Positions 1 to 7,082 of a DNA stretch of 32,475 nt are shown piece by piece. Origin of the DNA: a virus. Every line of letters begins with the position of its first letter. The stretch's first letter is position 1. The notes beneath the pieces are model-generated. The model saw only the letters and a list, made by a program, of their open reading frames with translations, was not told the DNA's origin and did no database searches. A program made the translations under genes and the position numbers. The DNA is taken from IMG/VR virus record IMGVR_UViG_3300010354_000022, positions 1 through 32,475 of that record. The stretch is one strand, 5' to 3'.

Positions 1-92
1 ACTCCCTCATTGATAAGGAAGTTTTTATTGAACCTTGATAAATCTTGTGCTGAGGTGGAGTAACCGTCTCTAAAACTTACATCTATTGCCAT
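1..92 (-). CDS. Tail fibre gene, 5' part (duplicate of the start at the right end)
   Basis: ATG at 92-90 on the minus strand opens the same reading frame as the full gene at 31095-32444 (MAIDVSFRDGYSTSAQDLSR...). It runs off the left edge after about 30 codons only because the window was linearised here. It is not a second gene. It shows that the fibre gene follows the 119-residue tail protein gene (141-500) in the leftward structural operon, with a module-joint promoter between them. Confidence 0.9.
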   Translation of the reverse strand, partial: MAIDVSFRDGYSTSAQDLSRFNKNFLINEG

Positions 93-123
93 ATAATTAA
101 CTTAATTGTTTTTAGTTTATCAT
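1..123. repeat. Direct repeat, left copy (genome closure)
   Basis: These 123 bases are identical to the last 123 bases of the window (32353-32475). A perfect match at both ends means a circular assembly cut open with a residual overlap, or a genuine short terminal redundancy. It falls inside a coding gene (start of the tail-fibre gene), which favours a circular or circularly permuted molecule over fixed direct terminal repeats, but that is inference. Confidence 0.95.
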
Positions 124-131
124 ATGAGACT
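114..131 (-). promoter_or_regulatory. Late-type extended -10 promoter, copy 6 (before tail fibre)
   Basis: Minus-strand AGTCTCATATG-A-TAAACT. The first 11 bases are shared with five other sites, and the hexamer fits T-A-n-n-n-T preceded by TG-n, an extended -10. No TTGACA lies 17 bp upstream. It sits between the stop of the 119-residue tail protein and the tail-fibre ATG (92), so it would start the fibre and lysis transcript. Confidence 0.6.
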
Positions 132-140
132 AGAAAGTAT

Positions 141-500
141 TTATATTAATCTGCTACCAATATAAACATCTACATCTGGAAAATTAATTTGTCCACTCCA
201 ACTATCCCAAGTAATATCCATATTAGGACCTTGAATATCTCCAGTTGCATTAGATCCTTGTAAAGAAATTTTATTTTGGCTAAGTTCTAATCCCCTAGCA
301 TTTGGAGTCCCTAAAGGATCAGCTAATATAATAAATGGGTTTGTATTTAACAGATTAATTGTTGAAGCTTGATTTGGAGATTGTACAACAGCACTATTAC
401 TACTTGCAATAGTCCTCTGCTGTCTTTCTAAATCACTTATCCTCTGCTCTAAATGTTTTATTGTTTGAATTAAATCCTGTTCTTGTATACTTGTACTCAT
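141..500 (-). CDS. Small tail-associated protein with N-terminal coiled coil
   Basis: 119 residues. Residues about 5-30 (QEQDLIQTIKHLEQRISDLE) have heptad-like spacing of L and I and should form a coiled coil. The rest is rich in N, S, T, G and hydrophobics, with an extended-strand character typical of virion surface modules. It lies between the baseplate hub gene and the tail-fibre gene in one leftward operon, 5 bp from the upstream gene, so a baseplate or fibre-attachment role is inferred. The start ATG is preceded by CTAAAACAT, a variant of this phage's start motif. I recognise no family. Confidence 0.75.
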   Translation of the reverse strand: MSTSIQEQDLIQTIKHLEQRISDLERQQRTIASSNSAVVQSPNQASTINLLNTNPFIILADPLGTPNARGLELSQNKISLQGSNATGDIQGPNMDITWDSWSGQINFPDVDVYIGSRLI

Positions 501-505
501 ATGTT

Positions 506-1549
506 TTAGATTATAGTTGATACGGTTAATTTTATTTGCTCTTCACCATCATCAGATATCCTGACTTCTATTCCATATATTCTCATATTGGTATTTATAT
601 TGACATAGCCACTTTTAATCTTAACTGAAACTATATCTCCTATATCATACTCCCCAAAATCATCAAAAGCATTATTAAGAGTTAAATCATAAATAGGTTG
701 CTCTGCTTTCTTGACTCTCAATACCTCTGTAGCTCTTGTGTCTAAGGTAGCTTGTAAAGATATAGACTTCTCTTGCACTCTGTCTTCAAGCAATCCCACT
801 GCTGAAATTAAAGTTGAGTCAGTAGCAGTTGAGGTTAGCCTTGCGTCTCCTAATCCTTCACCTTCTACCACTATACTGTTAGCCATATCAGATAATGTTC
901 TAGCTCGTCGCCAAGCCTGTATATTATTTCTGAGGCCATCTCCATATTCTAATTGTATATTTGTGATTGTACTTCCTCGTTTACTAAATACATTAAAGAC
1001 CCCTAAGGTGTTTATTTTTATGCTAGGAGTTATAAGAAAGTCAAAGCCATTTATAACTTCAGTTAATTGGATAATCTTCTCTCCTATCTTTTCATCTAAA
1101 TATGTTCTATCTCTATTCTGAGTTGCCTCTATAGTACCCTGTGTAAGCCCTAAATTGCCACCTGTCAGCCCTTGTGTTGTATTTATAATACCCCAAGCTA
1201 TCTGACCAGCGTCTGTGGCTGTATATGTGTTTGAGGTGTATCTTTTCTCAGATAATATATGGAATATCTCGACACATTGTAAATTAACTGTACCTTCGTC
1301 TATTGAAGCATTTTCCTCCATTTCCCAGACCACACCAGCCCAAATCAAAACATTAGCCCTATAAATCAATAATCTAGTCACTCCTAAATATATTGGAAAG
1401 GTATTCAATCTTTCAGAGGTTATAGGAAGGGTAAAACTAGCTTTGCCAGCCCTGTTTAGCTGATAAGAGTAACTTCTATTGGTTGCCTCGCTAAATATCT
1501 CCTTAGCACCAGTTTTGAAGTCCCAAAGTATATATTTATATTCCAACAT
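506..1549 (-). CDS. Baseplate hub / tail-associated protein (Tal or gp27-like)
   Basis: 347 residues. The position directly after the distal tail protein and the general make-up (N-terminal beta module with an LIYRANVLIWAGVVWEME stretch, then a GDIVSV strand region near the C-terminus) match the hub/tail-associated proteins of siphoviruses, which close the tail tip and can carry the fibre. It is too short for an added lytic domain and none is visible. It overlaps the Dit gene by 14 bp; the ATG is preceded by ATAACACTT, the recurring start motif. Family assignment rests on synteny and overall character, not on a diagnostic motif. Confidence 0.7.
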   Translation of the reverse strand: MLEYKYILWDFKTGAKEIFSEATNRSYSYQLNRAGKASFTLPITSERLNTFPIYLGVTRLLIYRANVLIWAGVVWEMEENASIDEGTVNLQCVEIFHILSEKRYTSNTYTATDAGQIAWGIINTTQGLTGGNLGLTQGTIEATQNRDRTYLDEKIGEKIIQLTEVINGFDFLITPSIKINTLGVFNVFSKRGSTITNIQLEYGDGLRNNIQAWRRARTLSDMANSIVVEGEGLGDARLTSTATDSTLISAVGLLEDRVQEKSISLQATLDTRATEVLRVKKAEQPIYDLTLNNAFDDFGEYDIGDIVSVKIKSGYVNINTNMRIYGIEVRISDDGEEQIKLTVSTII

Positions 1550-2375
1550 AAGTGTTATACCAAGTTATTACTGCTTTAGTGTCTGAGGTTGCTCCACTAT
1601 CTACATAAAAAGCAAGGTTATTATTTCCAGGAGCCAAAGTAGGAAAGACCGAATCACTAGTTACATATTGATATATAGAAACACCAGATTGGTTTACAGT
1701 CTGAGCAGTTCCATCAATTTCTATAGTTTGGTTAGCAATAAGAGATATATTGTCTATACTAATAGATTGATTAGTTGTTTGATTAAGAATAGTAAAGTTT
1801 GTTCCCGGCCCGTTTATAGTTATATTAAGCGGAGCATATCCATTCCCTGCATTGTTAATTGTAGCTCCACCAGTGGCAGTTCCTAATAAAACTGGCAATG
1901 TGAAAGGCAATACAGCTCCAGTTGCTACACCAGCCTGAGATAATGTCTGAGAATTAAGTATATTTCCTCTAATTTGCCCATCTGGGATATAAAATGAGAA
2001 ACCAAGCACCTGATAAGCTCCTGACCTTGTATTTTCAGCAGGAACACCTCTCAAAGCTCCACTAAATACATAAATATCCCCTTCATCTGTGGTATATGTA
2101 AATTCTACTAATTCATTAGCCTGAGGATAGACAGCATTAAGCAAAGCCTTTCTTTTGACATAAAAGTCAGCTAGATCATTTCCACGAACTCCTATATCTA
2201 CAGTAATAATCTTAGACTTAATATAGTTAGAGATAAATTTAGAGCTATTAGTCTGAGGTATAAGATAGCTGTTAAACTCAATATTTCCTAGCAATAAGCC
2301 CTCTAAAGTTTCAAGGTGATAGTTTCCCCCTATTCCAACTGTAATACCGTTAAATTGTAATGTTTCTGTTGCCAT
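1536..2375 (-). CDS. Distal tail protein (Dit-like)
   Basis: 279 residues from the ATG at 2375. A longer reading to 2423 exists, but the internal start MATETLQF is preferred because its ATG overlaps the tape-measure stop as TAATG, giving a 1-bp overlap. Residues about 1-135 show the pattern of Dit N-terminal rings (NYHLETLEGLLLG, then ISNYIKSKIITVDIGV and a RGNDLADFYVKRKALL helix). The C-terminal half is a beta-rich extension (ATGGATINNAGNGYAPLNIT...), possibly a carbohydrate-binding type module. It would form the ring joining tail tube and baseplate. The function comes mostly from its place between tape measure and hub. Confidence 0.75.
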   Translation of the reverse strand: MATETLQFNGITVGIGGNYHLETLEGLLLGNIEFNSYLIPQTNSSKFISNYIKSKIITVDIGVRGNDLADFYVKRKALLNAVYPQANELVEFTYTTDEGDIYVFSGALRGVPAENTRSGAYQVLGFSFYIPDGQIRGNILNSQTLSQAGVATGAVLPFTLPVLLGTATGGATINNAGNGYAPLNITINGPGTNFTILNQTTNQSISIDNISLIANQTIEIDGTAQTVNQSGVSIYQYVTSDSVFPTLAPGNNNLAFYVDSGATSDTKAVITWYNTYVGI

Positions 2376-4000
2376 TATGATAATCTTAATCTTTGAGCTA
2401 AGAACTGAGCGCCATATTCCCAATCAGCTCCATTTTTAATATTCATATTTTCAATTGTGATACCAGCACCTCCAACCATTTGTCTGCTTTCCTGATTAGT
2501 AAACACATCAGCTCCTTTTGGTAGATTGACAAGTTCAGGGCCTTGTTCTCCTACTACAGCTAATCCACCGCCAAAGTTTCTAACTCCATTAGCAAATCCA
2601 GGTACTCTTCCTCTTCCTCCAAATAATGCACCTAATCCAGGAACATTTCCTAATCCTTTTATTTTATTAAAAATATCAGTCAATGCTTTTGGCATTCTAA
2701 TATTTCCAAGTGCTTGGATCATCCCGTTGATAGAGTCTTTTAATTGATTAAATCTATCCTTAACCCATTGTATTTTATCTCCTAAAAATGTACCCTTAGC
2801 AGTTAATTTGTCCCAGTTTTGCCACAAAGCATACCCAAGCCCAATCAAAACTGAAATAATTATAGCAATAATCCCAAGAGGGCTAAGCACAAACCCAACC
2901 ACAGCCCCAAATGCTCCTGTCACAACTGATGCTACAATTATTGCTGTATTATATGCCCAAATAGCAGTTTTAACTGTCCCCCAAACTGTTGCAAACCCAA
3001 TCAATAATCCCACTACTAAATCTACTTCTATTTTATGATCTTTATACCAATTTATAAGATTTTTTATAGCTGTAGAAGTATCATCTATAGCTTTTTTTAC
3101 ATTGTTAGTAATATCTTGCCCAACTTTTACCCAATCTATTTTACCAAGAGCTTCATTAAGTACATTAACTCCTTTTTGTGTTAAATCTAATAAGCTACCC
3201 TCTACAATTGTCCCCTCCTCAGATAATCCAGCTAAACCTGCAGCCATCATTTTTACATTATCCATCAAGGTTGAGAATGTACCACCCAAAGTCTTAGCTC
3301 CTCTATCCATTCCTTTATAAAACAATCCACCTTCAGAAGTAGCAGTCTTGAAGGCATCAGCTACCATTTCAGCAGATATTTTACCATCTTCCATCTCTTT
3401 TTTAAGAACTGACATAGATTTCCCAGTTTTTTGAGCAATAATAGTCAATGGATTAAACCCTTGGTTGATCATCTGGAGTAAATCCTGTCCCATCAATCTA
3501 CCTGTGGACTGTACCTGTGAGAAAGCAAGTGCTAACCCAGATAATTTATCTTTATTACCCATAGAAACATCTCCAAGCATTTGTAAATACCCCTGAGTTT
3601 TATCTACACTAATTCCAAAAGCTAACATTGTCTGAGTAGCTTTTGCTAAATCAGTAATTTCAAATGGAGTTGCGGCTCCCATCTTTTTTAAGTCCATAAA
3701 GACTTTTCTCCCCTTCTCAGCACTCCCTGTTAAAGTCTCAAAGCTAGTAGATAATGATTGTAAATCTGCAGCGGTTTTTACTCCAAACACTGTAAATGCA
3801 GCCCCTGCTGCCCCAGCAATTTTACTATATTTTACTGCGGCGGCTCCAATTGCCTTAAAAGATTCTCCTATTTTTTTACCAGCACCAGATACGGCTTTAT
3901 CAAAACTACTCATTTGGCTTTCGGCTTTTTTTACTCCAGCTTCAAACCCTTTTATATTTGCGTCAAATGTTGCGATTACTTCTCCTACAGATAATGCCAT
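2375..4000 (-). CDS. Tail tape measure protein
   Basis: 541 residues. The N-terminus (IATFDANIKGFEAGVKKAES...) and residues about 60-200 (TAADLQSLSTSFETLTGS, then TPFEITDLAKATQTMLAFG and GRLMGQDLLQMINQGFNPL) are the typical tape-measure N-domain. Hydrophobic segments near residues 320-395 may be membrane-spanning after ejection. The C-terminus ends with GGLAVVGEQGPELVNLPKGA, a common tape-measure tail motif. At about 1.5 angstrom per residue the tail would be near 80 nm, a short siphovirus tail. It follows the G/GT chaperone pair, and its leader holds a module-joint promoter (4022-4039). Confidence 0.93.
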   Translation of the reverse strand: MALSVGEVIATFDANIKGFEAGVKKAESQMSSFDKAVSGAGKKIGESFKAIGAAAVKYSKIAGAAGAAFTVFGVKTAADLQSLSTSFETLTGSAEKGRKVFMDLKKMGAATPFEITDLAKATQTMLAFGISVDKTQGYLQMLGDVSMGNKDKLSGLALAFSQVQSTGRLMGQDLLQMINQGFNPLTIIAQKTGKSMSVLKKEMEDGKISAEMVADAFKTATSEGGLFYKGMDRGAKTLGGTFSTLMDNVKMMAAGLAGLSEEGTIVEGSLLDLTQKGVNVLNEALGKIDWVKVGQDITNNVKKAIDDTSTAIKNLINWYKDHKIEVDLVVGLLIGFATVWGTVKTAIWAYNTAIIVASVVTGAFGAVVGFVLSPLGIIAIIISVLIGLGYALWQNWDKLTAKGTFLGDKIQWVKDRFNQLKDSINGMIQALGNIRMPKALTDIFNKIKGLGNVPGLGALFGGRGRVPGFANGVRNFGGGLAVVGEQGPELVNLPKGADVFTNQESRQMVGGAGITIENMNIKNGADWEYGAQFLAQRLRLS

Positions 4001-4021
4001 AATATTTGCTTATTTATACAT

Positions 4022-4039
4022 ACTTTACCATATGAGACT
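4022..4039 (-). promoter_or_regulatory. Late-type extended -10 promoter, copy 5 (before tape measure)
   Basis: Minus-strand AGTCTCATATG-G-TAAAGT. The stop codon of the frameshifted chaperone (4040-4038) overlaps the first bases of the motif. The tape-measure ATG at 4000 lies about 20 bp downstream of the -10 hexamer. Same architecture as the five sister sites. Confidence 0.6.
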
Positions 4040-4376
4040 AAAGCAACTGTTTTAATCTTTCTAATCCTTTGTCTATTTCCTCTTCAGATTTTGGTGCTGG
4101 TGGATTTATACTTTCCTTAGCTTTTAATAATTGCTTAGATAATTTACCTTGATGTTCTTTTTTAAGATGTGGCTGGATAACTATATTAGTGTACATCAGA
4201 TAATCATCTATCTTTTCTAATTGATTTCTTTTTTCTATCTTTTCTATACACTTATAAAAATAAACAGCCTCCCCTATAGTTAATTCTAGGGTGGCTGTCT
4301 TTGTGTAATGATAATATTGAGCAAATAGCTGTAAGATAACCTTCCTGAAGTCTATTTCTTCACTGACGGTTGTACT
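4038..4376 (-). CDS. Tail assembly chaperone GT: frameshifted C-terminal extension
   Basis: No ATG opens this 112-codon frame, yet it is open from the end of the G gene to TAG at 4040-4038 and has protein-like content (helical, charged, e.g. EKIEKRNQLEKIDDYLMY and a C-terminal EEEIDKGLERLKQLL). It is in the -1 frame relative to the 104-residue chaperone gene and is joined to it at a run of six A on the minus strand (4376-4381). This is the standard place for programmed -1 frameshifting in siphoviruses, where G and GT chaperones prime the tape measure. The site is not a canonical X-XXY-YYZ heptamer in the zero frame; slippage of one lysyl-tRNA on A6 is the likely route. Confidence 0.85.
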   Translation of the reverse strand, partial: STTVSEEIDFRKVILQLFAQYYHYTKTATLELTIGEAVYFYKCIEKIEKRNQLEKIDDYLMYTNIVIQPHLKKEHQGKLSKQLLKAKESINPPAPKSEEEIDKGLERLKQLL

Positions 4377-4666
4377 TTTTTGGCTATTTGTTGAAATAAA
4401 CCCACAACTTGGTCAATCTCGTTAATCTCTAATATTCTGTCTACTAACTCTACAACTTCTTTTAATGATAGCTTTCTTATATCCTCTTCAGATAACTGCC
4501 CATTGGTGAAAATAGGCAATACAGGCATAAACTTTTCAAGGTTAGATAATACCATTACTGACATATTCTCTTGCACCTCTACTTCTTTTATTTCCTTGAT
4601 TATCCCAGATAGTTTACTAGATAAAGCAAAGACATCATTAAGTGTAATCGGTTGTATTTCTAACAT
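4352..4666 (-). CDS. Tail assembly chaperone (gpG-like)
   Basis: 104 residues, acidic and helical (residues about 20-35 GIIKEIKEVEVQENM; C-terminus VVGLFQQIAKKVQPSVKK). Its position between the tail tube gene and the tape measure is the classical slot of the tail assembly chaperone. A run of six A, eight codons before its TAG stop, would allow a minority of ribosomes to shift -1 into the 4038-4376 extension. The start is preceded by ATAAAACACA-TTT-ATG, the recurring non-Shine-Dalgarno start motif. The short form is expected to be the major product. Confidence 0.85.
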   Translation of the reverse strand: MLEIQPITLNDVFALSSKLSGIIKEIKEVEVQENMSVMVLSNLEKFMPVLPIFTNGQLSEEDIRKLSLKEVVELVDRILEINEIDQVVGLFQQIAKKVQPSVKK

Positions 4667-4693
4667 AAATGTGTTTTATATAAAGTTAATAGA

Positions 4694-5194
4694 TTAAGCA
4701 GGAGTTCCAATATATCCCAATACTCCTTCGGTGTTTCCAGTGTCTAATAAAGCTGTAAATTCAACTTCAATAGGATTTCTTGCATCATTAGCAAAGATTG
4801 CTGAGATGGTTTCACTAGATACAACTGCCTTATGGATAACTATATCTGAACCAGTGTTGCTTCCCTTTATAACTGGGTGAACAACTAACTTAGCAGCAAA
4901 AGCTCTAGTTGAAGCTCCAACTACTCTTCCAATTTCTAACTTTCCGTTTTCTGTTACCTCGGTTTGCAAAATCTTCTGCATAGTTGCAATTGCATACTCG
5001 GATAGAGGAACGGTTACTTTCATTTGCCTTCCAATCTCAATCATATCATAAGGAGTTTCTGCTCCGTATGTGTCTGAAGATTGCATTACTCTTTGAGTGG
5101 TGATTTCTACTGTTACCTCTCCTTCGGTCTCTCCAAGAGAAGCCCCTCCGTAAGTAACTGTTGCATATCCCACATTTATATCTGACATTGCCAT
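4694..5194 (-). CDS. Major tail tube protein
   Basis: 166 residues. An all-beta pattern with an early GYATVTYGGASLGETEGEVTV stretch broken by charged turns and a late NPIEVEFTALLD strand fits siphovirus tail tube proteins that stack as hexameric rings. Neighbours agree: the tail terminator gene lies upstream and the chaperone gene downstream. A second possible start (MSDINVG) lies two codons in; the first ATG is kept. The leader between this gene and the previous stop holds a module-joint promoter (5224-5241), fitting high expression of a major virion protein. Confidence 0.85.
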   Translation of the reverse strand: MAMSDINVGYATVTYGGASLGETEGEVTVEITTQRVMQSSDTYGAETPYDMIEIGRQMKVTVPLSEYAIATMQKILQTEVTENGKLEIGRVVGASTRAFAAKLVVHPVIKGSNTGSDIVIHKAVVSSETISAIFANDARNPIEVEFTALLDTGNTEGVLGYIGTPA

Positions 5195-5223
5195 AGTTGT
5201 GAATAAATTATTGATATACCATT

Positions 5224-5241
5224 ATATTAGCATATGAGACT
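5224..5241 (-). promoter_or_regulatory. Late-type extended -10 promoter, copy 4 (before tail tube)
   Basis: Minus-strand AGTCTCATATG-C-TAATAT, starting directly after the stop codon of the tail terminator gene. The tail tube ATG (5194) is about 30 bp beyond the hexamer. No -35 hexamer is visible at the right distance. Confidence 0.6.
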
Positions 5242-5616
5242 TTACCTAATCTCAAATACATAATTACAAGTAAAAATAGCCCTTCCAGTTTCATCTTCCC
5301 CTATCTCAGTTGGCTCTTGTAGTGCAAATATAGTGTACATATTAGTAGCTCCAATTGTACCACCTATTTTCTGATGTATAAGGTCATAGATTGTATAACT
5401 TAATTGCTGAGCGGTCTCATAATTGGTATTTCTAACTATAATCTGGATAGTAGGTTTTTTAATATCTAAGTATGTGGTAGGTTGTACACCTCCAGTTTGA
5501 AATATACCGACACAATTATCTTGCTGAGCTGGTAATGTCCCGATAAATAAATCAGTTCCAACTGTTAAGCTGGTATTGGTATCAATATAGGTGGCTAAAT
5601 CAGATAATAATGTCAT
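5242..5616 (-). CDS. Tail terminator / tail completion protein
   Basis: 124 residues. The size, the N-terminal helix (TLLSDLATYIDTN), the central strand KPTIQIIVRNTNYETAQQLS and the final RAIFTCNYVFEIR strand are typical of siphovirus tail terminators that cap the tail tube and join it to the connector. It starts four bases inside the previous gene (ATGA overlap at 5613-5616), so the two are translationally coupled. The next gene is the tail tube, as expected for this protein. Fold-level family call; no catalytic motif is expected. Confidence 0.75.
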   Translation of the reverse strand: MTLLSDLATYIDTNTSLTVGTDLFIGTLPAQQDNCVGIFQTGGVQPTTYLDIKKPTIQIIVRNTNYETAQQLSYTIYDLIHQKIGGTIGATNMYTIFALQEPTEIGEDETGRAIFTCNYVFEIR

Positions 5617-5999
5617 AATTTCTTTTTTAATTCGTCTGCTAATACTTTATTGGCTACGGTATCCCACATTCTCATATTTTCTTTGAGCGGATCCTCTAAA
5701 TATTTGCTTTTTCTACCATTATTCCATCTTCTAACTATTCGACTTCCGTCTTTTCTCATTCCCTCGTGCTGATATAAAGCATAATTTGTATTATAAGACA
5801 CTCCCCAATTTTCACCAAACTTCTTTACTTTACCAGACTGGGATAATCTACCTCTATTTTTAGTTATTCCAAATGGGACTTGCATTCGAGATAGTCTAAG
5901 TAATTCTCCTGAACATATATACCCCCATTCTTGGACTAAATTTAGGCTTTTAAGCTTCTTTAAGTTCGGAGTAATAGTATTCTTTATAATCTTAGACAT
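5613..5999 (-). CDS. HK97 gp10-like head-tail/tail completion protein
   Basis: 128 residues from the ATG at 5999 (MSKIIKNTITP...), which overlaps the preceding gene by only 8 bp; a reading from 6056 would overlap by 65 bp and is less likely. The protein is very basic, with a central GRLSQSGKVKKFGENWGVSY segment and NYALYQHEG, the characteristic YAxYQHEG-like element of gp10-type tail completion proteins. A C-terminal helical region (PLKENMRMWDTVANKVLADE) follows. Gene order (stopper, this gene, terminator) supports the call. It ends in an ATGA overlap with the tail terminator gene. Confidence 0.75.
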   Translation of the reverse strand: MSKIIKNTITPNLKKLKSLNLVQEWGYICSGELLRLSRMQVPFGITKNRGRLSQSGKVKKFGENWGVSYNTNYALYQHEGMRKDGSRIVRRWNNGRKSKYLEDPLKENMRMWDTVANKVLADELKKKL

Positions 6000-6309
6000 A
6001 TTTCTGGCATAAGGCTTTTTTATGGTGTATATCTCCATTTTTAGCCCTATATTCATTTACTTGGATAACCCTATAATTAACTGTCCCATCAAATATTATG
6101 TCATCAATTAACATTGCTTGGTCTGGCTCCATCCAAACTTCTACATCATAATCTAAAGGCTTAGCTTGTAGACCCCTATTTTGAATTGTTAAAGCTACTA
6201 ATCTTCCATCAAAATTAGAACTGGTCGTATTAGACTTACCGTATTTATCATAAGAAGTCCTAGTTTTACGAGTTAAACCTTGGTTAAGATATTTAGTTAA
6301 GTTAATCAT
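5992..6309 (-). CDS. Head-tail joining / head closure protein
   Basis: 105 residues with a basic N-terminus, a strand-rich middle (FDGRLVALTIQNRG), then DVEVWMEPDQAMLIDDIIFD and GTVNYRVIQVNEYRAKNGDIHH. The small beta-barrel pattern with a ddiifdGtvnYrVi section is typical of head closure (stopper) proteins in the gp16/gpFII group. It lies between the adaptor gene and the gp10-like gene. It begins one base after the upstream stop and overlaps the downstream gene by 8 bp, so translation coupling is likely. Confidence 0.7.
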   Translation of the reverse strand: MINLTKYLNQGLTRKTRTSYDKYGKSNTTSSNFDGRLVALTIQNRGLQAKPLDYDVEVWMEPDQAMLIDDIIFDGTVNYRVIQVNEYRAKNGDIHHKKALCQKYV

Positions 6310-6310
6310 A

Positions 6311-7042
6311 CTAATAAGCTATATATCCTGTTCTATCAATTAAACCTTTGAGAAACCCTTGAGCAGATTGAGAAAATGGAACTCCATTGACTAATAAATT
6401 AGAAGCCATAGCTCTATAATCATAAGTCTCAGATAAATCTCCTATTTTATAACTAGATACTCCTAATAATATCTCTTCTATATTAGATTGTTGTAATTCA
6501 GCCAAAAAGAAAGCCTGTTCCATCTGTGCATATTTTACTTTTTTGTCTATTGGCAATACTAATAACACCTGAGAAGTGTTATCTGGCTGGATTGACCATC
6601 CTGCAACTGTTCCTGTTCCTGTAGAATATACCCAATCTGTAATAGCTAAAGTTTGCCCTTTTCCAGTTCCCTCTTGAATAATTACACTTCCTCCATTAAA
6701 TACATCATCTGGAGTATTCTCAGAAGTCAAATAGTCATTAATTGTAAATGTAGTGGCAGTAGCTGAGACAACTCTACCTTGGAATAAATCCTCAAAAAAA
6801 TATCTTGGAAATGCCAAACCTTGTTCTTTCCTATAATCTTTTGCTCTCTCGTATAGCTTTATAGATTTATATCTAAATGAGTCCATCTGGATTGCAGCCT
6901 GTCTCAAATACCCTTCTTTAGCTGTATTATTTAATGAACTCCAAATAGTGTGTTGAGTTTTTATACTAAGATAACTATCTGCTTCAGCTACAGTTACATA
7001 AGAGTCTTGGTCTGGGTGGGATAATATTATATTTAATGCCAT
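6311..7042 (-). CDS. Head-tail connector / adaptor protein with beta insertion
   Basis: 243 residues. The N-terminus (DSYVTVAEADSYL, then IWSSLNNTAKEGYLRQAAIQMDS) and the region YRKEQGLAFPR match the DnaT-like/gp6-like adaptor family that docks under the portal. Residues about 90-160 form an inserted beta domain (VVSATATTFTINDYL, GSVIIQEGTGKGQTLAITDW). The helical part resumes at VKYAQMEQAFFLAELQ. Such adaptors are usually about 120-200 residues, so the insertion makes this one long. It heads the connector group and is preceded by a module-joint promoter at 7065-7082. Confidence 0.75.
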   Translation of the reverse strand: MALNIILSHPDQDSYVTVAEADSYLSIKTQHTIWSSLNNTAKEGYLRQAAIQMDSFRYKSIKLYERAKDYRKEQGLAFPRYFFEDLFQGRVVSATATTFTINDYLTSENTPDDVFNGGSVIIQEGTGKGQTLAITDWVYSTGTGTVAGWSIQPDNTSQVLLVLPIDKKVKYAQMEQAFFLAELQQSNIEEILLGVSSYKIGDLSETYDYRAMASNLLVNGVPFSQSAQGFLKGLIDRTGYIAY

Positions 7043-7064
7043 AATAAGTAGGTTTATTATCCCT

Positions 7065-7082
7065 ATCTTATCATATGAGACT
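7065..7082 (-). promoter_or_regulatory. Late-type extended -10 promoter, copy 3 (before connectors)
   Basis: Minus-strand AGTCTCATATG-A-TAAGAT. The last codons and TGA stop of the glycosyltransferase gene (7071-7073) are written by the motif itself (S-L-I-stop). The element TATGATAAGAT is also the -10 region of the early rightward promoter at 22498-22526, which supports its reading as a promoter. Confidence 0.65.

Noticed and set aside
711-1121. Plus-strand open frames opposite the structural genes (also near 1668-1886, 2526-3320, 13761-13952, 17586-17819, 21466-21765)
   Set aside because: They mirror well-supported minus-strand genes, have no start motif or promoter, and show low-complexity residue use typical of antisense frames.
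2376-2423. Longer start for the distal tail protein at 2423
   Set aside because: It would overlap the tape-measure gene by 49 bp; the ATG at 2375 forms a TAATG junction and gives the expected N-terminus.
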